Assembly (NCBI GenBank): GCA_028870315.1
Contig: JAGWPW010000110.1
Location: forward strand, 1-46,567
Direction: 5' to 3'
DNA: 46,567 nt
Source: Sphingomonadales bacterium
GTDB taxonomy: Bacteria > Pseudomonadota > Alphaproteobacteria > Sphingomonadales > Sphingomonadaceae
The translations under genes were made by a program, and so were the position numbers. The notes under the pieces are model-generated. The model worked only from the letters and a program-made list of their open reading frames with translations. It was not told the origin of the DNA and ran no database searches. Numbering within the stretch: position 1 is the stretch's first letter; each line of letters begins with the position of its first letter. Positions 33,536-44,542 of this stretch are shown here, piece after piece.

Positions 33536-34297
33536 TCAGAAACCGTTCTTCGCCTCGCGCAGCGCCGCGAAGGTCGCCACCGCATCGCCGCCGCCCCAGC
33601 GCGCCTGCAAGGCGGGATCATCGGCGCGCAGGAAGGGGTTGGTGGCAAGTTCGCGCGCCAGCTTGAAGGGGACGGTCGGCTCGTCGCGCGCGCGCTTTTC
33701 GGCGATCTCGCCGGCATAGGCGGCGAGATCGGCGTTGTCGGGGTCGGCGTGCAGCGCGAATCTGGCGTTCGATTGGGTATATTCATGCGCGCAGTAGAGC
33801 GTGGTTTCGGGCGGTAGCGCTTTCAGCCGCGACAGGCTGGCCCAGAATTGTGGCGCGGTGCCCTCGAACATCCGTCCGCAGCCGAGCGCGAACAGCGCAT
33901 CGCCGACAAAGGCGATCCGCGCCTCGGGCAGATGATAGGCGATATGGCCCAGCGTGTGCCCACCGACGTCGATCACCTCGGCCGCGAAAGCGCCGAGCAT
34001 CGCCCTGTCGCCTTGCGCGACGGTGCGATCGATGTCGGCGATCCGGCCCGCCTCGGCGGCCGGCGCGGTGATCGTGCAATGCGTCGCCGCCTTGATCGCC
34101 GCGTTGCCGCCGGCGTGATCGGGGTGCCAGTGGGTGTTCCAGATCCCGGTGATGCGCCAGCCCCTGGCGTCGGCCTCGCGCAGGCAGGCGTCGGCATCGG
34201 GGGTGTCGATGCAGACGGTCTCGCCGCTGGCACCATCGTGGACGAGATAGCCGTAATTGTCGTCGAGGCAGGCAAACTGATGAACTTCAAGCGGCAC
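33536..34297 (-). CDS. gloB: Hydroxyacylglutathione hydrolase (glyoxalase II)
   Basis: A 253-residue metallo-beta-lactamase fold hydrolase that splits S-lactoylglutathione to lactate and glutathione in methylglyoxal detoxification. The metal-binding motif reads NTHWHPDHAGG (HxHxDH present, with Trp where many glyoxalases have His), with further ligands in GGHTLGHIAYHL, FVGDALFALGCGRMFEG and CAHEYTQSNARFA. The C-terminal substrate-binding helices contain the family segment NPFLRADDP. The start fits the opening LEVHQFACLDDNYGYLV. It stands alone between the methyltransferase and rpsA. Confidence 0.92.
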   Translation of the reverse strand: MPLEVHQFACLDDNYGYLVHDGASGETVCIDTPDADACLREADARGWRITGIWNTHWHPDHAGGNAAIKAATHCTITAPAAEAGRIADIDRTVAQGDRAMLGAFAAEVIDVGGHTLGHIAYHLPEARIAFVGDALFALGCGRMFEGTAPQFWASLSRLKALPPETTLYCAHEYTQSNARFALHADPDNADLAAYAGEIAEKRARDEPTVPFKLARELATNPFLRADDPALQARWGGGDAVATFAALREAKNGF

Positions 34298-34348
34298 GCG
34301 GTATCTCCTGGCAATTGCCTCCTATCTAGGCACTCGCCTCCGAAACGG

Positions 34349-34385
34349 CAAAGCCCGCCCGCTCCAAAAGAGCGAACGGGCTTTG
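34349..34385 (-). terminator. rpsA terminator hairpin
   Basis: Bases 34349-34364 and 34370-34385 form a 16-position stem with 14 pairs (two adjacent C/A mismatches) around the loop CAAAA, 22 bases past the rpsA stop. The stem ends in AAAGCCC/GGGCTTT. It may also serve gloB promoter insulation. Confidence 0.7.
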
Positions 34386-34406
34386 CCACCTTTCGGTTAT
34401 CTGCGA

Positions 34407-36119
<1,713 letters not shown>

Positions 36120-36270
36120 TCAGTATAGTCCCAGATCGTGTTTTGCCGGCCAGGCGGTTGAATCCGCCGGTCTTTCTCCGCATCGCGCCCCATGCGCGAA
36201 GCGGGCCAAAGGGCCGATCGTCGGCGGGGCCGGATGCCTTCGCCAACATTCCTGTAGGGGAACGCGGCGG

Positions 36271-36299
36271 CGCCTAGGCCGGATCGGCCCTGAAAGCAA
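36271..36299 (-). promoter_or_regulatory. rpsA promoter candidate and leader
   Basis: On the minus strand TTGCTT (36299-36294), a 17-base spacer and TAGGCG (36276-36271) are followed by a GC-rich stretch, the same layout as the rrn and tRNA-Leu promoters in this window. The leader to the rpsA ATG is about 150 bases and includes a small stem (GGCGG/CCGCC near 36152-36167). S1 genes are often autoregulated through the leader; no specific site was identified. Confidence 0.35.
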
Positions 36300-36342
36300 G
36301 GAGATTTGGGGCGGACGCGGCGCCTGCCAAGCCCCTGCCGCG

Positions 36343-36933
36343 CTATCGCCTGAGCAGGAACACCGCATGTTCGGCGCGCCAGTTCGCCGCGGTACCGCCG
36401 ACCAGCGCGTTGCCCGCCAGAAACCATGCCTGCTCGACGGTGATCCCGCGCGCGGTCACCAGATCGCGGAAATCGGCGATCGTCAGATGGTGGATATTGG
36501 GGGTTTCATACCAGGTGACGGGCAGCAGCTGGGTCACCGGCATGCGCCCGTGCCACAGCAGCGACAGGCGCACGCGCCAGAAGGCGAAATTGGGAAAGCT
36601 CACGAAGGCGCGCCGCCCGATGCGCAGCAGCTCGTCGAGCGCGCGCGCGGGATGCTGCATCGTCTGGAGCGTTTCGCTCAGCACCGCGTAATCGACGCTG
36701 CCATCGGGATAGAGCGCGAGATCGGCATCGGCATCGCCCTGGATGACCGAAAGGCCGCGCGCCACGCAATCGGCGACCTTGAGCGGATCGAGCTCCATGC
36801 CGCGCGCGTCGCAATCGCGGGCATCGCGCAGCGCCGCGAGCAGCGTGCCATCGCCGCAGCCGATGTCGAGCACCCGGCTGCCGGGGACGATATTGCGCGC
36901 GATCAGCGCCAGATCGGGGCGCAGCACGCTCAT
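36343..36933 (-). CDS. metW: Methionine biosynthesis protein MetW
   Basis: A 196-residue methyltransferase-fold protein that works with MetX in O-acylhomoserine formation. The SAM-type motif [18 protein letters not shown], the segment [20 protein letters not shown] and [20 protein letters not shown] are diagnostic of MetW. The ATG overlaps the metX stop by four bases (36930-36933), the usual metXW arrangement in alphaproteobacteria. It is cytoplasmic. 223 bases follow before rpsA. Confidence 0.95.
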   Translation of the reverse strand: MSVLRPDLALIARNIVPGSRVLDIGCGDGTLLAALRDARDCDARGMELDPLKVADCVARGLSVIQGDADADLALYPDGSVDYAVLSETLQTMQHPARALDELLRIGRRAFVSFPNFAFWRVRLSLLWHGRMPVTQLLPVTWYETPNIHHLTIADFRDLVTARGITVEQAWFLAGNALVGGTAANWRAEHAVFLLRR

Positions 36934-38039
36934 GCAAGGAAGCCGGCTACGACACGATCGAGCGCGGGGACATCGAGCAGGAAGCTGTCATGGCCGAAGG
37001 GCGCGGACAGTTCCATGAAGCTGACCGGCGCACCGACCGCGTTCAGCGCATGCGCGATCTTGCGCGATTCGGGCGTCGGATAAAGCCAGTCGCTGTCGAA
37101 GCTGACAAGGCAATAGCGCGCCGCGGTGCTGCGCGCGAACGCCTCGGCAAGCCGTCCGCCATGCTCCTCGGCGAGATCGAAATAGCTCATCGCGCGCGTG
37201 ATATAGAGATAGGAATTGGCATCGAAGCGCGAGATGAAGCTCACGCCTTGATGGCGCAGATAGCTCTCGACCTGGAAATCGGCATCGAAACCGAAGGTCT
37301 TGGCGGCGCGGTCCTGAAGGCGGCGACCGAATTTCTCATGCATGCTCGCCTCGGACAGATAGGTGATATGCGCGGCCATGCGCGCCACCGAAAGCCCGGC
37401 GTCGGGCGCGCGGCCGGTGCCGTAATAGCTGCCCTTCTGCCAGTCGGGATCGGCCATGATCGCCTGACGCCCGACCTCCTGGAAGGCGATGTTCTGCGCG
37501 GGCATCGCCGCGGTCGCGCCGATCGCCATGACCCGCGCCGCGCGATCGGGCCAGTTGGCCGCAAGACTCAGCGCCTGCATCCCGCCCATCGATCCGCCGA
37601 TCACCGCATGCAGTCGCGCGATCCCCAGCGCATCGAGCAGCGCGAGATGCGCGCGCACCATGTCGCGGATGGTGATGACCGGAAAGCGCATCGCCCAGGG
37701 CTGGCCATCGGAGGCGGGGCTTGCCGGCCCGGTCGAGCCCATGCAGCCGCCCAGCACGTTGGCGCAGATCACGAAGAAGCGATCGGTATCGATCGGCTTG
37801 CCCGGCCCGACCATGCGGTCCCACCAGCCGGGCTTGCCGGTCAGCGGATGGGTGCTGGCAAGATATTGGTCGCCCGTGGTCGCATGGCAGACGAGCACCG
37901 CATTGCCGGCATCGCCGGCGAGCCGCCCATAGGTTTCATAGGCGATCCGCACATTTTCCAGCCGCTGCCCGCAATCGAGCGGCAGCGGGAGCGCCAGCAT
38001 GAGCTCGGCGCTGGCCGGCACGATCGATCCCGAAGGCAT
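36930..38039 (-). CDS. metX: Homoserine O-acetyltransferase (or O-succinyltransferase) MetX
   Basis: A 369-residue alpha/beta hydrolase-fold acyltransferase for the first committed step of methionine synthesis. It has the nucleophile elbow [10 protein letters not shown] (Ser), the segment [17 protein letters not shown], and the late Asp/His region [14 protein letters not shown] and FGHDSFLLD. MetX proteins may use acetyl- or succinyl-CoA, and the sequence alone does not settle which. It is divergent from hisC with only 86 bases between starts; no SAM riboswitch was recognised there. It is coupled to metW by an ATGA overlap. Confidence 0.95.
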   Translation of the reverse strand: MPSGSIVPASAELMLALPLPLDCGQRLENVRIAYETYGRLAGDAGNAVLVCHATTGDQYLASTHPLTGKPGWWDRMVGPGKPIDTDRFFVICANVLGGCMGSTGPASPASDGQPWAMRFPVITIRDMVRAHLALLDALGIARLHAVIGGSMGGMQALSLAANWPDRAARVMAIGATAAMPAQNIAFQEVGRQAIMADPDWQKGSYYGTGRAPDAGLSVARMAAHITYLSEASMHEKFGRRLQDRAAKTFGFDADFQVESYLRHQGVSFISRFDANSYLYITRAMSYFDLAEEHGGRLAEAFARSTAARYCLVSFDSDWLYPTPESRKIAHALNAVGAPVSFMELSAPFGHDSFLLDVPALDRVVAGFLA

Positions 38040-38125
38040 GGCGCGGGGATTTGCGGGCTCGGCCCGGCGCTGTCAATGGCCGGCAGGGCTGGCAAAGCGG
38101 GGCGGCGCTGCTAAAGGCCGGCATC

Positions 38126-39238
38126 ATGGCCGACCGCGCAGCCCTCTCGCCCCAACCCAAGCCGTGGATCGCCGCGATCGACGCTTATGTTCCCGGCAAG
38201 AGCGCGGGCGCCGACGGTCGCCCGCTCATCAAGCTCTCGGCGAATGAAAACCCGCTCGGTTGCAGCCCCGTGGCGGCGGCGGCGCGCGCCACGGCGGGGC
38301 CGCCCGCGCTTTACCCCGATCCCGACAGCACCGCGCTGCGCGAAGCGCTGGGCCGGCTGCATGGCATAGATCCGGCGCGGATCGTCTGCGGTACCGGTTC
38401 GGGCGAATTGCTGACCGTTGCGGCAAGCGGCTTTGCCGGGCCGGGCGACGAGGTGCTCTATGTCCGCTACGGCTTCTCGCTCTACGACATCGCGGCAAGG
38501 CGCTGCGGCGCGAACCCGATCATCGCCGCCGATCACGATTACGGCACCGATGTCGCCGCGCTGCTCGCGGCGGTGAGCGCGCGCACCCGGCTTGTCTTCC
38601 TCGCCAACCCCAACAATCCGACCGGCAGCTATCTGGCGCGCGGCGCGCTGGCCGGGTTGCACGCCGCGCTGCCATCCGACGTGCTGCTGGTGGTCGATCA
38701 GGCCTATGCCGAATTCGTCGCGCCCGAGGATGATGACGGCGCGCTCGACCTTGCCGCGCGCCACGGCAATGTGCTTGTCATGCGGACCTTTTCCAAGGCC
38801 TATGGGCTCGCCGCCGAGCGTGTCGGCTGGGCGACGGGGGCGCCGGCGCTGATCGACATCCTCAATCGCCTGCGCGGCCCGTTCAACCTTTCGGCCAGCG
38901 CGCAGGCAACCGCGCTCGCCGCGCTTGGCGACCAGCCCTTCGTCGAAGCCTCGCGGCGTGCCAATCTTGCCGCGCGCAAGGATTTCGCCGCCGCAATCGC
39001 AGCGCTCGGCAATCACGGGCTGCGCGCGCTTCCAAGCGAGGCGAATTTCATCCTCGTGCTGTTCGAGGGCCGCCTCACCGCGGGCGAGGCCTGGCGCGGG
39101 CTTGCCGAAGCCGGCTTCATCACCCGCTGGCTGCCCGGGCAGGGCTTGCCGCATGGCCTGCGCATCACCATCGGCACGCCCGAACAGATGCACGAAGTCG
39201 CAGCCGTGCTCCAGCGGCTCGCGGAGACGGCGCCATGA
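38126..39238 (+). CDS. hisC: Histidinol-phosphate aminotransferase
   Basis: A 370-residue PLP aminotransferase (fold type I) that converts imidazole acetol phosphate to histidinol phosphate; in alphaproteobacteria such enzymes next to tyrA often also transaminate aromatic keto acids. Motifs are [45 protein letters not shown] and the PLP-lysine segment [15 protein letters not shown]. The ATG at 38126 was preferred over an in-frame codon 75 bases upstream that would overlap the divergent promoter. Its stop overlaps the tyrA ATG (ATGA). Confidence 0.93.
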   Translation: MADRAALSPQPKPWIAAIDAYVPGKSAGADGRPLIKLSANENPLGCSPVAAAARATAGPPALYPDPDSTALREALGRLHGIDPARIVCGTGSGELLTVAASGFAGPGDEVLYVRYGFSLYDIAARRCGANPIIAADHDYGTDVAALLAAVSARTRLVFLANPNNPTGSYLARGALAGLHAALPSDVLLVVDQAYAEFVAPEDDDGALDLAARHGNVLVMRTFSKAYGLAAERVGWATGAPALIDILNRLRGPFNLSASAQATALAALGDQPFVEASRRANLAARKDFAAAIAALGNHGLRALPSEANFILVLFEGRLTAGEAWRGLAEAGFITRWLPGQGLPHGLRITIGTPEQMHEVAAVLQRLAETAP

Positions 39239-40140
39239 GCTTTACGCGGGTCGCGATCATCGGGCTTGGCCTGCTCGGCGGCTCGATCGGACTTGCCGTC
39301 CGCGAAAATCTTGCCCAGGTCCGCACCACCGGCTTCGACCTCGATCCCGCCACCCGCCGCCGCGCCGGCGAACGCGCGCTGGTCGATCATGTGTGCGACA
39401 GCGCCGCCGAAGCGGCCGCACAAGCGGATCTCGTCATCTTCTGCGTGCCGCCGGGCGCGATGGCGGCGGCGGCACGGGCGATTGCCGGCAGCGTTCCGGG
39501 GCATGCGGTGATCAGCGATGTCGGCTCGTGCAAGCTCGCCGTGGCAAGAGCGCTCACCGCCGAGCTTCCCGATAATCCCGTCATCCCCGCGCATCCCGTC
39601 GCCGGCACCGAGCAATCGGGCGCCGACGCGGGGTTTGCGACGCTGTTCCGCCATCGCTGGTGCATCCTCACCCCGCCGGCAGGGGCCGATCCGGCGCTGG
39701 TCGCAAAGCTTGGCGCGTTCTGGGAAGCGCTGGGCGCGCGGATCGAGCAGATGGATGCCGCGCATCATGACCGCGTGCTCGCGGTCACCAGCCACCTGCC
39801 GCATCTCATCGCCTATACCATCGTCGGCACCGCCTCGGACCTTGAGGAAGTGACGCAAAGCGAGGTCATCAAATATTCGGCGGGCGGCTTTCGCGATTTC
39901 ACCCGCATCGCCGCGTCGGACCCGGTGATGTGGCGCGACGTCTTCCTTGCCAACAAGGATGCGGTGCTCGAAATGCTGCAGCGCTTCACCGAGGATCTGA
40001 CCGCGCTGCAACGCGCGATCCGGGTAGAGGACGGGGCGGTGCTGTTCGACCATTTCGCCCGCACCCGCGCGGTGCGCCGCTCGATCATCGAGCAGGGCCA
40101 GGACGATGCCCGCGCCGATTTCGGCCGGCGCGACCACTGA
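39235..40140 (+). CDS. tyrA: Prephenate/arogenate dehydrogenase family protein
   Basis: A 301-residue NAD(P)-dependent dehydrogenase of tyrosine synthesis. It begins with the Rossmann motif [17 protein letters not shown] and contains the family segments [24 protein letters not shown] and the catalytic-region [14 protein letters not shown]. There is no fused chorismate mutase or ACT domain, so it is the monofunctional form. Prephenate versus arogenate preference (cyclohexadienyl dehydrogenase) cannot be decided. It is coupled to hisC by a four-base overlap, and a strong hairpin (40144-40183) follows the stop directly. Confidence 0.93.
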   Translation: MSFTRVAIIGLGLLGGSIGLAVRENLAQVRTTGFDLDPATRRRAGERALVDHVCDSAAEAAAQADLVIFCVPPGAMAAAARAIAGSVPGHAVISDVGSCKLAVARALTAELPDNPVIPAHPVAGTEQSGADAGFATLFRHRWCILTPPAGADPALVAKLGAFWEALGARIEQMDAAHHDRVLAVTSHLPHLIAYTIVGTASDLEEVTQSEVIKYSAGGFRDFTRIAASDPVMWRDVFLANKDAVLEMLQRFTEDLTALQRAIRVEDGAVLFDHFARTRAVRRSIIEQGQDDARADFGRRDH

Positions 40141-40143
40141 GCG

Positions 40144-40183
40144 GCGGTTTCAGGACGCGCGAGGCAGCGCGTTTTGAAACCGC
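40144..40183. terminator. Bidirectional terminator between tyrA and the acyltransferase gene
   Basis: GCGGTTTCA (40144-40152) pairs perfectly with TGAAACCGC (40175-40183), and inside it CGCGC pairs with GCGCG (40156-40160 with 40167-40171). A TTTT run precedes the right arm. It lies in the 49-base gap between convergent stops. Confidence 0.75.
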
Positions 40184-40189
40184 CCGCGC

Positions 40190-40924
40190 TCACCGCTCCG
40201 GATCAGGGTTCAGCGCATTGATCGCCGCGCGCACCCTGGCCTCGATCTCGGCGCGCGGCAGCCCGGGCGGAATCGTCGCGCCGAAACGCAGCGTGATCGT
40301 GCCCGGCCGCTTCCACCAGCGGTGATAGAGCGGGCCGCTGTCCACCGCGACCGGCACGACCGGCAGACCGATCAGCTTGTAGATGCCGGCAAAGCCGGCT
40401 TGCAGCGCGGCGTGCTCGCCATGCGCGACGCGGGTGCCTTCCGGAAAGATCGCAAGGCCGCGGCCGGTGGCGACGAGGCGCCTGGCGTCGGCGATCATCT
40501 TGCGCAGCGCGCGCGCGCCCTGGTCGCGCTCCACCGCGAGCAAGCCATAGGCCGCCGCGACCCGACCCCACAAGGGCAACCGCAGCAGTTCGGCCTTGGC
40601 GAAGATCGCCGGCGAGCGCAGCATCACCGGCAGGTCGATCGCCTCGAACTGGCTTTCGTGCTTGAGCGCGATGAGCGCGGGCGCGGTGGGCAGGCTGCCC
40701 TCGATGACGATGCGGATCCCAAGGATGCCGCGCATGCAGACCCGGTGAAATCCCGCCCAGCCGCGCACGATCGCTTCGAGCAGCGCCGGTCGCAGCGCGA
40801 TCGCGAGAAGTGAGGCAAGCACATAACCGAGCGTGCCGACATAGAAGACGAGATAGAAGGCAAGGCTGCGCAGGATGGCACCGGGGCGCGCGGCGCGCGG
40901 CGCGGCGCGCCCGTCACGCGGCAT
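40190..40924 (-). CDS. plsC: Lysophospholipid (1-acyl-glycerol-3-phosphate) acyltransferase family protein
   Basis: A 244-residue PlsC-type membrane acyltransferase that would transfer an acyl chain to lysophosphatidic acid or a related lipid. N-terminal hydrophobic segment AFYLVFYVGTLGYVLASLL anchors it in the inner membrane. The catalytic motif is HESQFE, that is HX4E rather than the commoner HX4D, a variant seen in some alphaproteobacterial homologues; FPEGTR supplies the acceptor site. The ATG at 40924 (MPRDGR) overlaps the end of the YdcF gene by 11 bases; a GTG at 40948 in the same frame is possible. Confidence 0.87.
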   Translation of the reverse strand: MPRDGRAAPRAARPGAILRSLAFYLVFYVGTLGYVLASLLAIALRPALLEAIVRGWAGFHRVCMRGILGIRIVIEGSLPTAPALIALKHESQFEAIDLPVMLRSPAIFAKAELLRLPLWGRVAAAYGLLAVERDQGARALRKMIADARRLVATGRGLAIFPEGTRVAHGEHAALQAGFAGIYKLIGLPVVPVAVDSGPLYHRWWKRPGTITLRFGATIPPGLPRAEIEARVRAAINALNPDPER

Positions 40925-41495
40925 GAACGACCCGCGCCAGGCGATCACGCAGCCACCGCCGCACGGCGAGCGCGCGCTGCGCCGAAAGCTTGCAGTATTC
41001 GATGAACAGGATGTTGAACGATGGCCGCGTCCGCACCGCGTCCTCGGTCACCACGATCGCCGGCGGCAACACCTGGCGCAGTTCCCAGGCGGCGCGGCGT
41101 ATGTGCCAGTCCGAGGTGACGAGCCGCACCGATGCGATCCGCAAGGCGACGATCCAGCGCCGCGCTTCAAGCGCATTGCTGCGGGTATCGACCGATTCTG
41201 TGCCCAGCACGATGCAGCAGGCCATCAGCGCGGGAGGCACGTGATAGTGCTGCATGAAGCTTGCCCGATCGACCTCCGGATCGACCCCGGCGACCAGCAT
41301 GCGCCCCGCCCAGCCGCGGCGCAGCACATAAAGCCCGCGCGCGATGCGCCCTTCGGCACCGGTCAGCACCACGACGCCGCTCGCCGCCTTGTCGGGCGCG
41401 GTCGCCCCGTCGAACGGCGCGGGCAGCGTCACCGCGAAGACGATGAACCCCAGCACCCAGACGAGCAGGATCAGCGACAGGGCGCGGCGCAGCAT
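40914..41495 (-). CDS. YdcF family (DUF218) membrane-associated protein
   Basis: A 193-residue DUF218 protein with one N-terminal transmembrane segment (SLILLVWVLGFIVFAVTLP) and a periplasmic domain with VVVLTGAEGRIARGLYVLRRG and LGTESVDTRSNALEA, RLVTSDWHIRRAAWELRQVL. Relatives (SanA/ElyC) act in envelope integrity; the reaction is not known. The gene lies 8 bases after ftsX and overlaps the acyltransferase gene, forming a run ftsE-ftsX-ydcF-plsC that is commonly conserved in sphingomonads. Confidence 0.87.
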   Translation of the reverse strand: MLRRALSLILLVWVLGFIVFAVTLPAPFDGATAPDKAASGVVVLTGAEGRIARGLYVLRRGWAGRMLVAGVDPEVDRASFMQHYHVPPALMACCIVLGTESVDTRSNALEARRWIVALRIASVRLVTSDWHIRRAAWELRQVLPPAIVVTEDAVRTRPSFNILFIEYCKLSAQRALAVRRWLRDRLARVVHAA

Positions 41496-41502
41496 CGGCT
41501 GC

Positions 41503-42498
41503 TTACAACATGGCGCGCAAGCTGGACAGCACCGAGACGCGTGCGGTCAGCATGGCGAGCGCCACCCCGGCGAAGGGCACCAGCAGCAACACGAGCCAGT
41601 CGCCGAAATGCAGCGCGCCACCGCTCACCAGCCCGGCATCGAGGCCGGCGAACCGCGAGCCGAGCCCGACAATCACCAGGCTAGCCAACCCCATCCCGAC
41701 CGCGCCGCCGACCGCCGCGTCGATGCCGATCGCGCGCTGGACGATGCGCGCCACCTGCGGATCGGTGCCGCCCAGCATATGCACGATCTCGATCGTGCCG
41801 CGATGACTGCCAAGCGCGATCCGCGCGCCCAGCAGCACCGTTGCCGCGAGAACCGCCGCCAGCAGCAGCACCAGCGCCGCCGCCAGCCATTGCAGCGTCG
41901 CGATCGCATCGAACACCGGGCGCAGCCAGCCGGCCTGGGCATCAATACGCGCGGCCGGCGCGACGCGATGCAGTTCAGAGCCGATGTCGGCCAGCCGGGC
42001 GGGCGTGACCGGCCCGACCAGCCGGGCATCGATCAGGTCGGGCACCGGCACGCCGGCGGCATCGTCAGGCCCGCTGCCCAGCCAGGGTTCGATCAGCGCA
42101 TCAAGCTCGGCCCGGGGCACGCGGCGCACCGCGGTGATCCCCGGCAGCGCGCGCAACACCGCGACGCTGCCTTCGGCCTGCTCGTCGCGCGCGGCGGGCG
42201 CGGCCTCGACGATCTGCACCGTCAGCCCGCCGTGGAGCTGCGCGCTGGCCGCGCTTGCGACATTGCGCAGCGCAAGCCCGCCCGCGGTCGCGATCACGGT
42301 GAGCGCGACCATCACCGCGACCACCAGCGGCATCGGCCCCGAGAGCCCGGAAAGCGGCAGCAGCTTGGCTTCCTCCATCGCCTGGCGGAACAGGCGCAGC
42401 CGCACGCGGCGATGCCGGCCATCGCCGGCGGCCGGCGCTTCGTCCCGCATCGCCGCGGGCGAAAGCCGCGAGGGTCTATCGTCGAACCGGCTCGCCAT
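41503..42498 (-). CDS. ftsX: Cell division ABC transporter permease FtsX
   Basis: A 331-residue FtsX-type permease with an N-terminal cytoplasmic tail, a first membrane helix (PLVVAVMVALTVIATAGGLAL, about residues 58-78), a periplasmic loop of about 120 residues, and three more helices in the C-terminal half (for example LQWLAAALVLLLAAVLAATV and LLVPFAGVALAMLTA). With FtsE it controls peptidoglycan hydrolases at the division site. The start lies 3 bases after the ftsE stop. Confidence 0.9.
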   Translation of the reverse strand: MASRFDDRPSRLSPAAMRDEAPAAGDGRHRRVRLRLFRQAMEEAKLLPLSGLSGPMPLVVAVMVALTVIATAGGLALRNVASAASAQLHGGLTVQIVEAAPAARDEQAEGSVAVLRALPGITAVRRVPRAELDALIEPWLGSGPDDAAGVPVPDLIDARLVGPVTPARLADIGSELHRVAPAARIDAQAGWLRPVFDAIATLQWLAAALVLLLAAVLAATVLLGARIALGSHRGTIEIVHMLGGTDPQVARIVQRAIGIDAAVGGAVGMGLASLVIVGLGSRFAGLDAGLVSGGALHFGDWLVLLLVPFAGVALAMLTARVSVLSSLRAML

Positions 42499-42501
42499 CG
42501 C

Positions 42502-43245
42502 TCAAAGTCCGGCCTCGTGTCGCCGCGGGGGATAACGCAACGCCCCGGTAGGATCGCTGAGCCGGCCCTTGTCGAGTCGCATGATAAGCGATTCGGGAAC
42601 CCTTTGCAGCATGTGGATGTCATGCGTCGCGACGACGATTGTGGTGCCAAGGCGGTTCATAGACTCAAAAAGTCGCAGAAGTTTCAAAGCCATGTCGGGA
42701 TCGACATTGCCCGTCGGCTCATCGGCGACGAGCAGGTCGGGGCGGCCGACAACCGCCCGCGCGATGGCGACGCGCTGCTGTTCGCCGCCCGAAAGCGTTG
42801 CAGGGCGCGCGCCCATGCGGTCGGCAAGCCCCACCCATTCGAGCATGTCGGCCACCGGGCGCGCCACCTCGCGCTCGGGAACCCCCGCGACCCGCAGCGG
42901 CAGCGCGACGTTGTCGAAGGCCGAAAGATGCGCGACCAGCCGGAAATCCTGGAACACCACCCCGAGGCGGCGGCGAAATCCGGGCAGGCGCGCGCGTGGC
43001 AGGGTGATCGCGTCGGTGCCGAACAGGCGGATGACCCCGCGCGAAGGCCGCTGCGCGAGATAAAGAAGGCGCAGCAGCGAGGATTTTCCGGCGCCGCTCG
43101 CGCCGGTGAGAAAATAGAAGCTGCCCTTGTAAAGGGTGAAGGAAATGTCGCTCAACACCTCGCAATCGGGGCCATAGCGCAGCCCGACATTGTCGAACCG
43201 GGCGATCTCGCCAGGATCGGAACGCAAGGCATCACGCGCGTTCAT
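42502..43245 (-). CDS. ftsE: Cell division ATP-binding protein FtsE
   Basis: A 247-residue ABC ATPase. Walker A is GASGAGKSS, the signature is LSGGEQQRVAIARA, Walker B is LLVADEPTGNVD, and the switch His is in VATHDIHML; VVFQDFRLVAHLSAFDNVALP is the Q-loop region typical of FtsE. It powers FtsX. The ATG at 43245 (MNARDAL) was chosen; an open frame continues upstream into the divergent region but has no FtsE-like residues. It is divergent from the zinc-ribbon gene. Confidence 0.93.
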   Translation of the reverse strand: MNARDALRSDPGEIARFDNVGLRYGPDCEVLSDISFTLYKGSFYFLTGASGAGKSSLLRLLYLAQRPSRGVIRLFGTDAITLPRARLPGFRRRLGVVFQDFRLVAHLSAFDNVALPLRVAGVPEREVARPVADMLEWVGLADRMGARPATLSGGEQQRVAIARAVVGRPDLLVADEPTGNVDPDMALKLLRLFESMNRLGTTIVVATHDIHMLQRVPESLIMRLDKGRLSDPTGALRYPPRRHEAGL

Positions 43246-43418
43246 CGCGCGCGGACCGCGAGCAGGGTTTCGGGAGCGGGAGCGCGCGGCGGCATGGCGT
43301 CTTTCAAGCGTGAATGCGCCATGGACGTCAATGCATGTGGAAAAAAGGGTGTGGGAGCACCGCTTTATGCCCGCCGGCCTTGTCGCCCGCGACAGCCGCA
43401 TGCGATATGTCGCAAGGC

Positions 43419-44162
43419 ATGATCGTCACCTGTCCCGCCTGCACCACGCGCTATGTCGTTCCCGACAGCGCGGTGGGCGTCAACGGCCGGGTGGTGCGCT
43501 GCGCGAAATGCCGCCACAGCTGGTTCCAGGACGGGCCGGACGCGGTGCTTGCGCCCGCGCAGGACGGCCCGGTGACGGAACGGTCCGCGCAGGAAAACCC
43601 GGCCGCGGACGCGGTTCCGGCTCCTGCGCCGCCCGCACCCGAACCCTTCGAACGCGCGCCCCTGCCGCCTGTCGGGATCGCCGCGGCCGATCCCGAGGCC
43701 AGCGCCTTCTCGCATGAGCCGCCGTTCCGGCCGCGACGCAATCCGGCGCGGCTGTGGATGGCGGCGGCGATCGCCTTTGCCCTGATGTCGCTTGCCGCGA
43801 TCACGCTTGTCGCGAATTTCGGCCTGCCCGACTGGCTGCCGCTGCCGCGCAGCACCTTCGCGCAAGCGCAGCCCGATCTCGTGCTCGACTTTCCGCGCAA
43901 TCGCCAGGAACGGCGTCCGCTTCCCAATGGCAGCGACTTCTTCAACGTCAGCGGCACGATCCTCAATGTCGGCAAGGAACGGCGCGCGGTTCCCACCATC
44001 CTCATCGTGCTGCGCGATGCAAGGAACCGCATTGTCTACAGCCTCGAAGCCGCGCCACCCAAGCCGGTGCTGGCACCGGGCGAAAACGAGACCATCAACC
44101 AGGCGATCGTCGATGCCCCGAAATCGGCCCGCGCCGCCGAAATCGGCTGGAAACCGCGCTGA
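43419..44162 (+). CDS. MJ0042-type zinc-ribbon protein with one membrane segment
   Basis: A 247-residue protein. It opens with a zinc ribbon (MIVTCPACTTRYVVPDSAVG, then VVRCAKCRHSWF: two CxxC pairs), followed by a Pro/Ala-rich linker (about 45-95), a transmembrane helix (LWMAAAIAFALMSLAAITLV, about 111-130) and a C-terminal beta-rich extracytoplasmic domain (DUF3426-like) with FFNVSGTILNVGKERRAVP. The function is unknown; such proteins sit next to ftsEX in many alphaproteobacteria. The start at 43419 matches the conserved opening; ATG 43407 is an alternative. Confidence 0.82.
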   Translation: MIVTCPACTTRYVVPDSAVGVNGRVVRCAKCRHSWFQDGPDAVLAPAQDGPVTERSAQENPAADAVPAPAPPAPEPFERAPLPPVGIAAADPEASAFSHEPPFRPRRNPARLWMAAAIAFALMSLAAITLVANFGLPDWLPLPRSTFAQAQPDLVLDFPRNRQERRPLPNGSDFFNVSGTILNVGKERRAVPTILIVLRDARNRIVYSLEAAPPKPVLAPGENETINQAIVDAPKSARAAEIGWKPR

Positions 44163-44229
44163 TCGGGGCTGACGGGGGGAAAGCGGCGGCATTCCCGCGA
44201 CGCGCCCGCGCGCCCTTGCAACTGTCGGC

Positions 44230-44258
44230 TTGCGGGCGGCATGCCCCTTTGCTAAGGG
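44230..44258 (+). promoter_or_regulatory. tRNA-Leu promoter candidate
   Basis: TTGCGG (44230-44235), a 17-base spacer and TAAGGG (44253-44258) are followed by CGCGCTCCTACC, nearly the same discriminator as in the rrn promoter (CGCGCTTCACC). The tRNA begins about 44 bases downstream. Confidence 0.45.
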
Positions 44259-44301
44259 CGCGCTCCTACCCCCCGGGGGCCGGTTCGGTCCTTCTGATTT
44301 A

Positions 44302-44388
44302 GCGGTCGTGGCGGAACTGGTAGACGCGCAACGTTGAGGTCGTTGTGGGCGAAAGCCCGTGGAAGTTCGAGTCTTCTCGACCGCACCA
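44302..44388 (+). tRNA. tRNA-Leu (anticodon GAG), CCA encoded
   Basis: The acceptor arms GCGGTCG (44302-44308) and CGACCGC (44378-44384) pair perfectly, followed by A and encoded CCA (44386-44388). The anticodon stem CAACG/CGTTG encloses TTGAGGT, anticodon GAG. A variable arm (TGGGCGAAAGCCCG region) and the GTTCGAGTC T loop fit a class II leucine tRNA of 87 bases. Confidence 0.95.
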
Positions 44389-44429
44389 GACAGTCCTGAA
44401 AAGCGCCCCCGGACGGGCACTGGCCGGAC

Positions 44430-44489
44430 GTGGCGCATCGCACCAGCAGGCGGCGCCCCGGTTTTCGGAAATAAGAAGCGATGCGCCAC
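44430..44489. repeat. Perfect 12-bp inverted repeat with 36-base spacer
   Basis: GTGGCGCATCGC (44430-44441) is repeated in inverse orientation as GCGATGCGCCAC (44478-44489). It lies in the gene-free stretch 44389-44619 just after tRNA-Leu and directly before a second long hairpin. No coding sequence is convincing in this stretch. Its origin (mobile element remnant, RNA structure, terminator complex) is unknown. Confidence 0.7.
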
Positions 44490-44496
44490 CAAGGAC

Positions 44497-44542
44497 CTGG
44501 AGCACAGTGCGCGATTTCAAGGAATCACGCACTTCGCTCCAG
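44497..44542. repeat. Long imperfect palindrome (46 bases)
   Basis: Bases 44497-44516 and 44523-44542 pair at 17 of 20 positions around the 6-base loop TCAAGG: CTGGAGC with GCTCCAG at the base, a 2-base internal loop, then AGTGCG with CGCACT and GATT with AATC after one mismatch. It lies about 80 bases beyond the stop of the beta-propeller gene (44620) and could terminate its transcript, but it is larger than the other terminators here and has no T tract. Confidence 0.65.

Noticed and set aside
38040..38125. SAM riboswitch before metX
   Set aside because: The 86-base gap shows no SAM-II-like pseudoknot sequence; metX may be regulated otherwise.
41344..43422. Long plus-strand open frame opposite ftsX and ftsE
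   Set aside because: Low-complexity Arg/Gln/His-rich translation; the opposite strand encodes recognised FtsE and FtsX.
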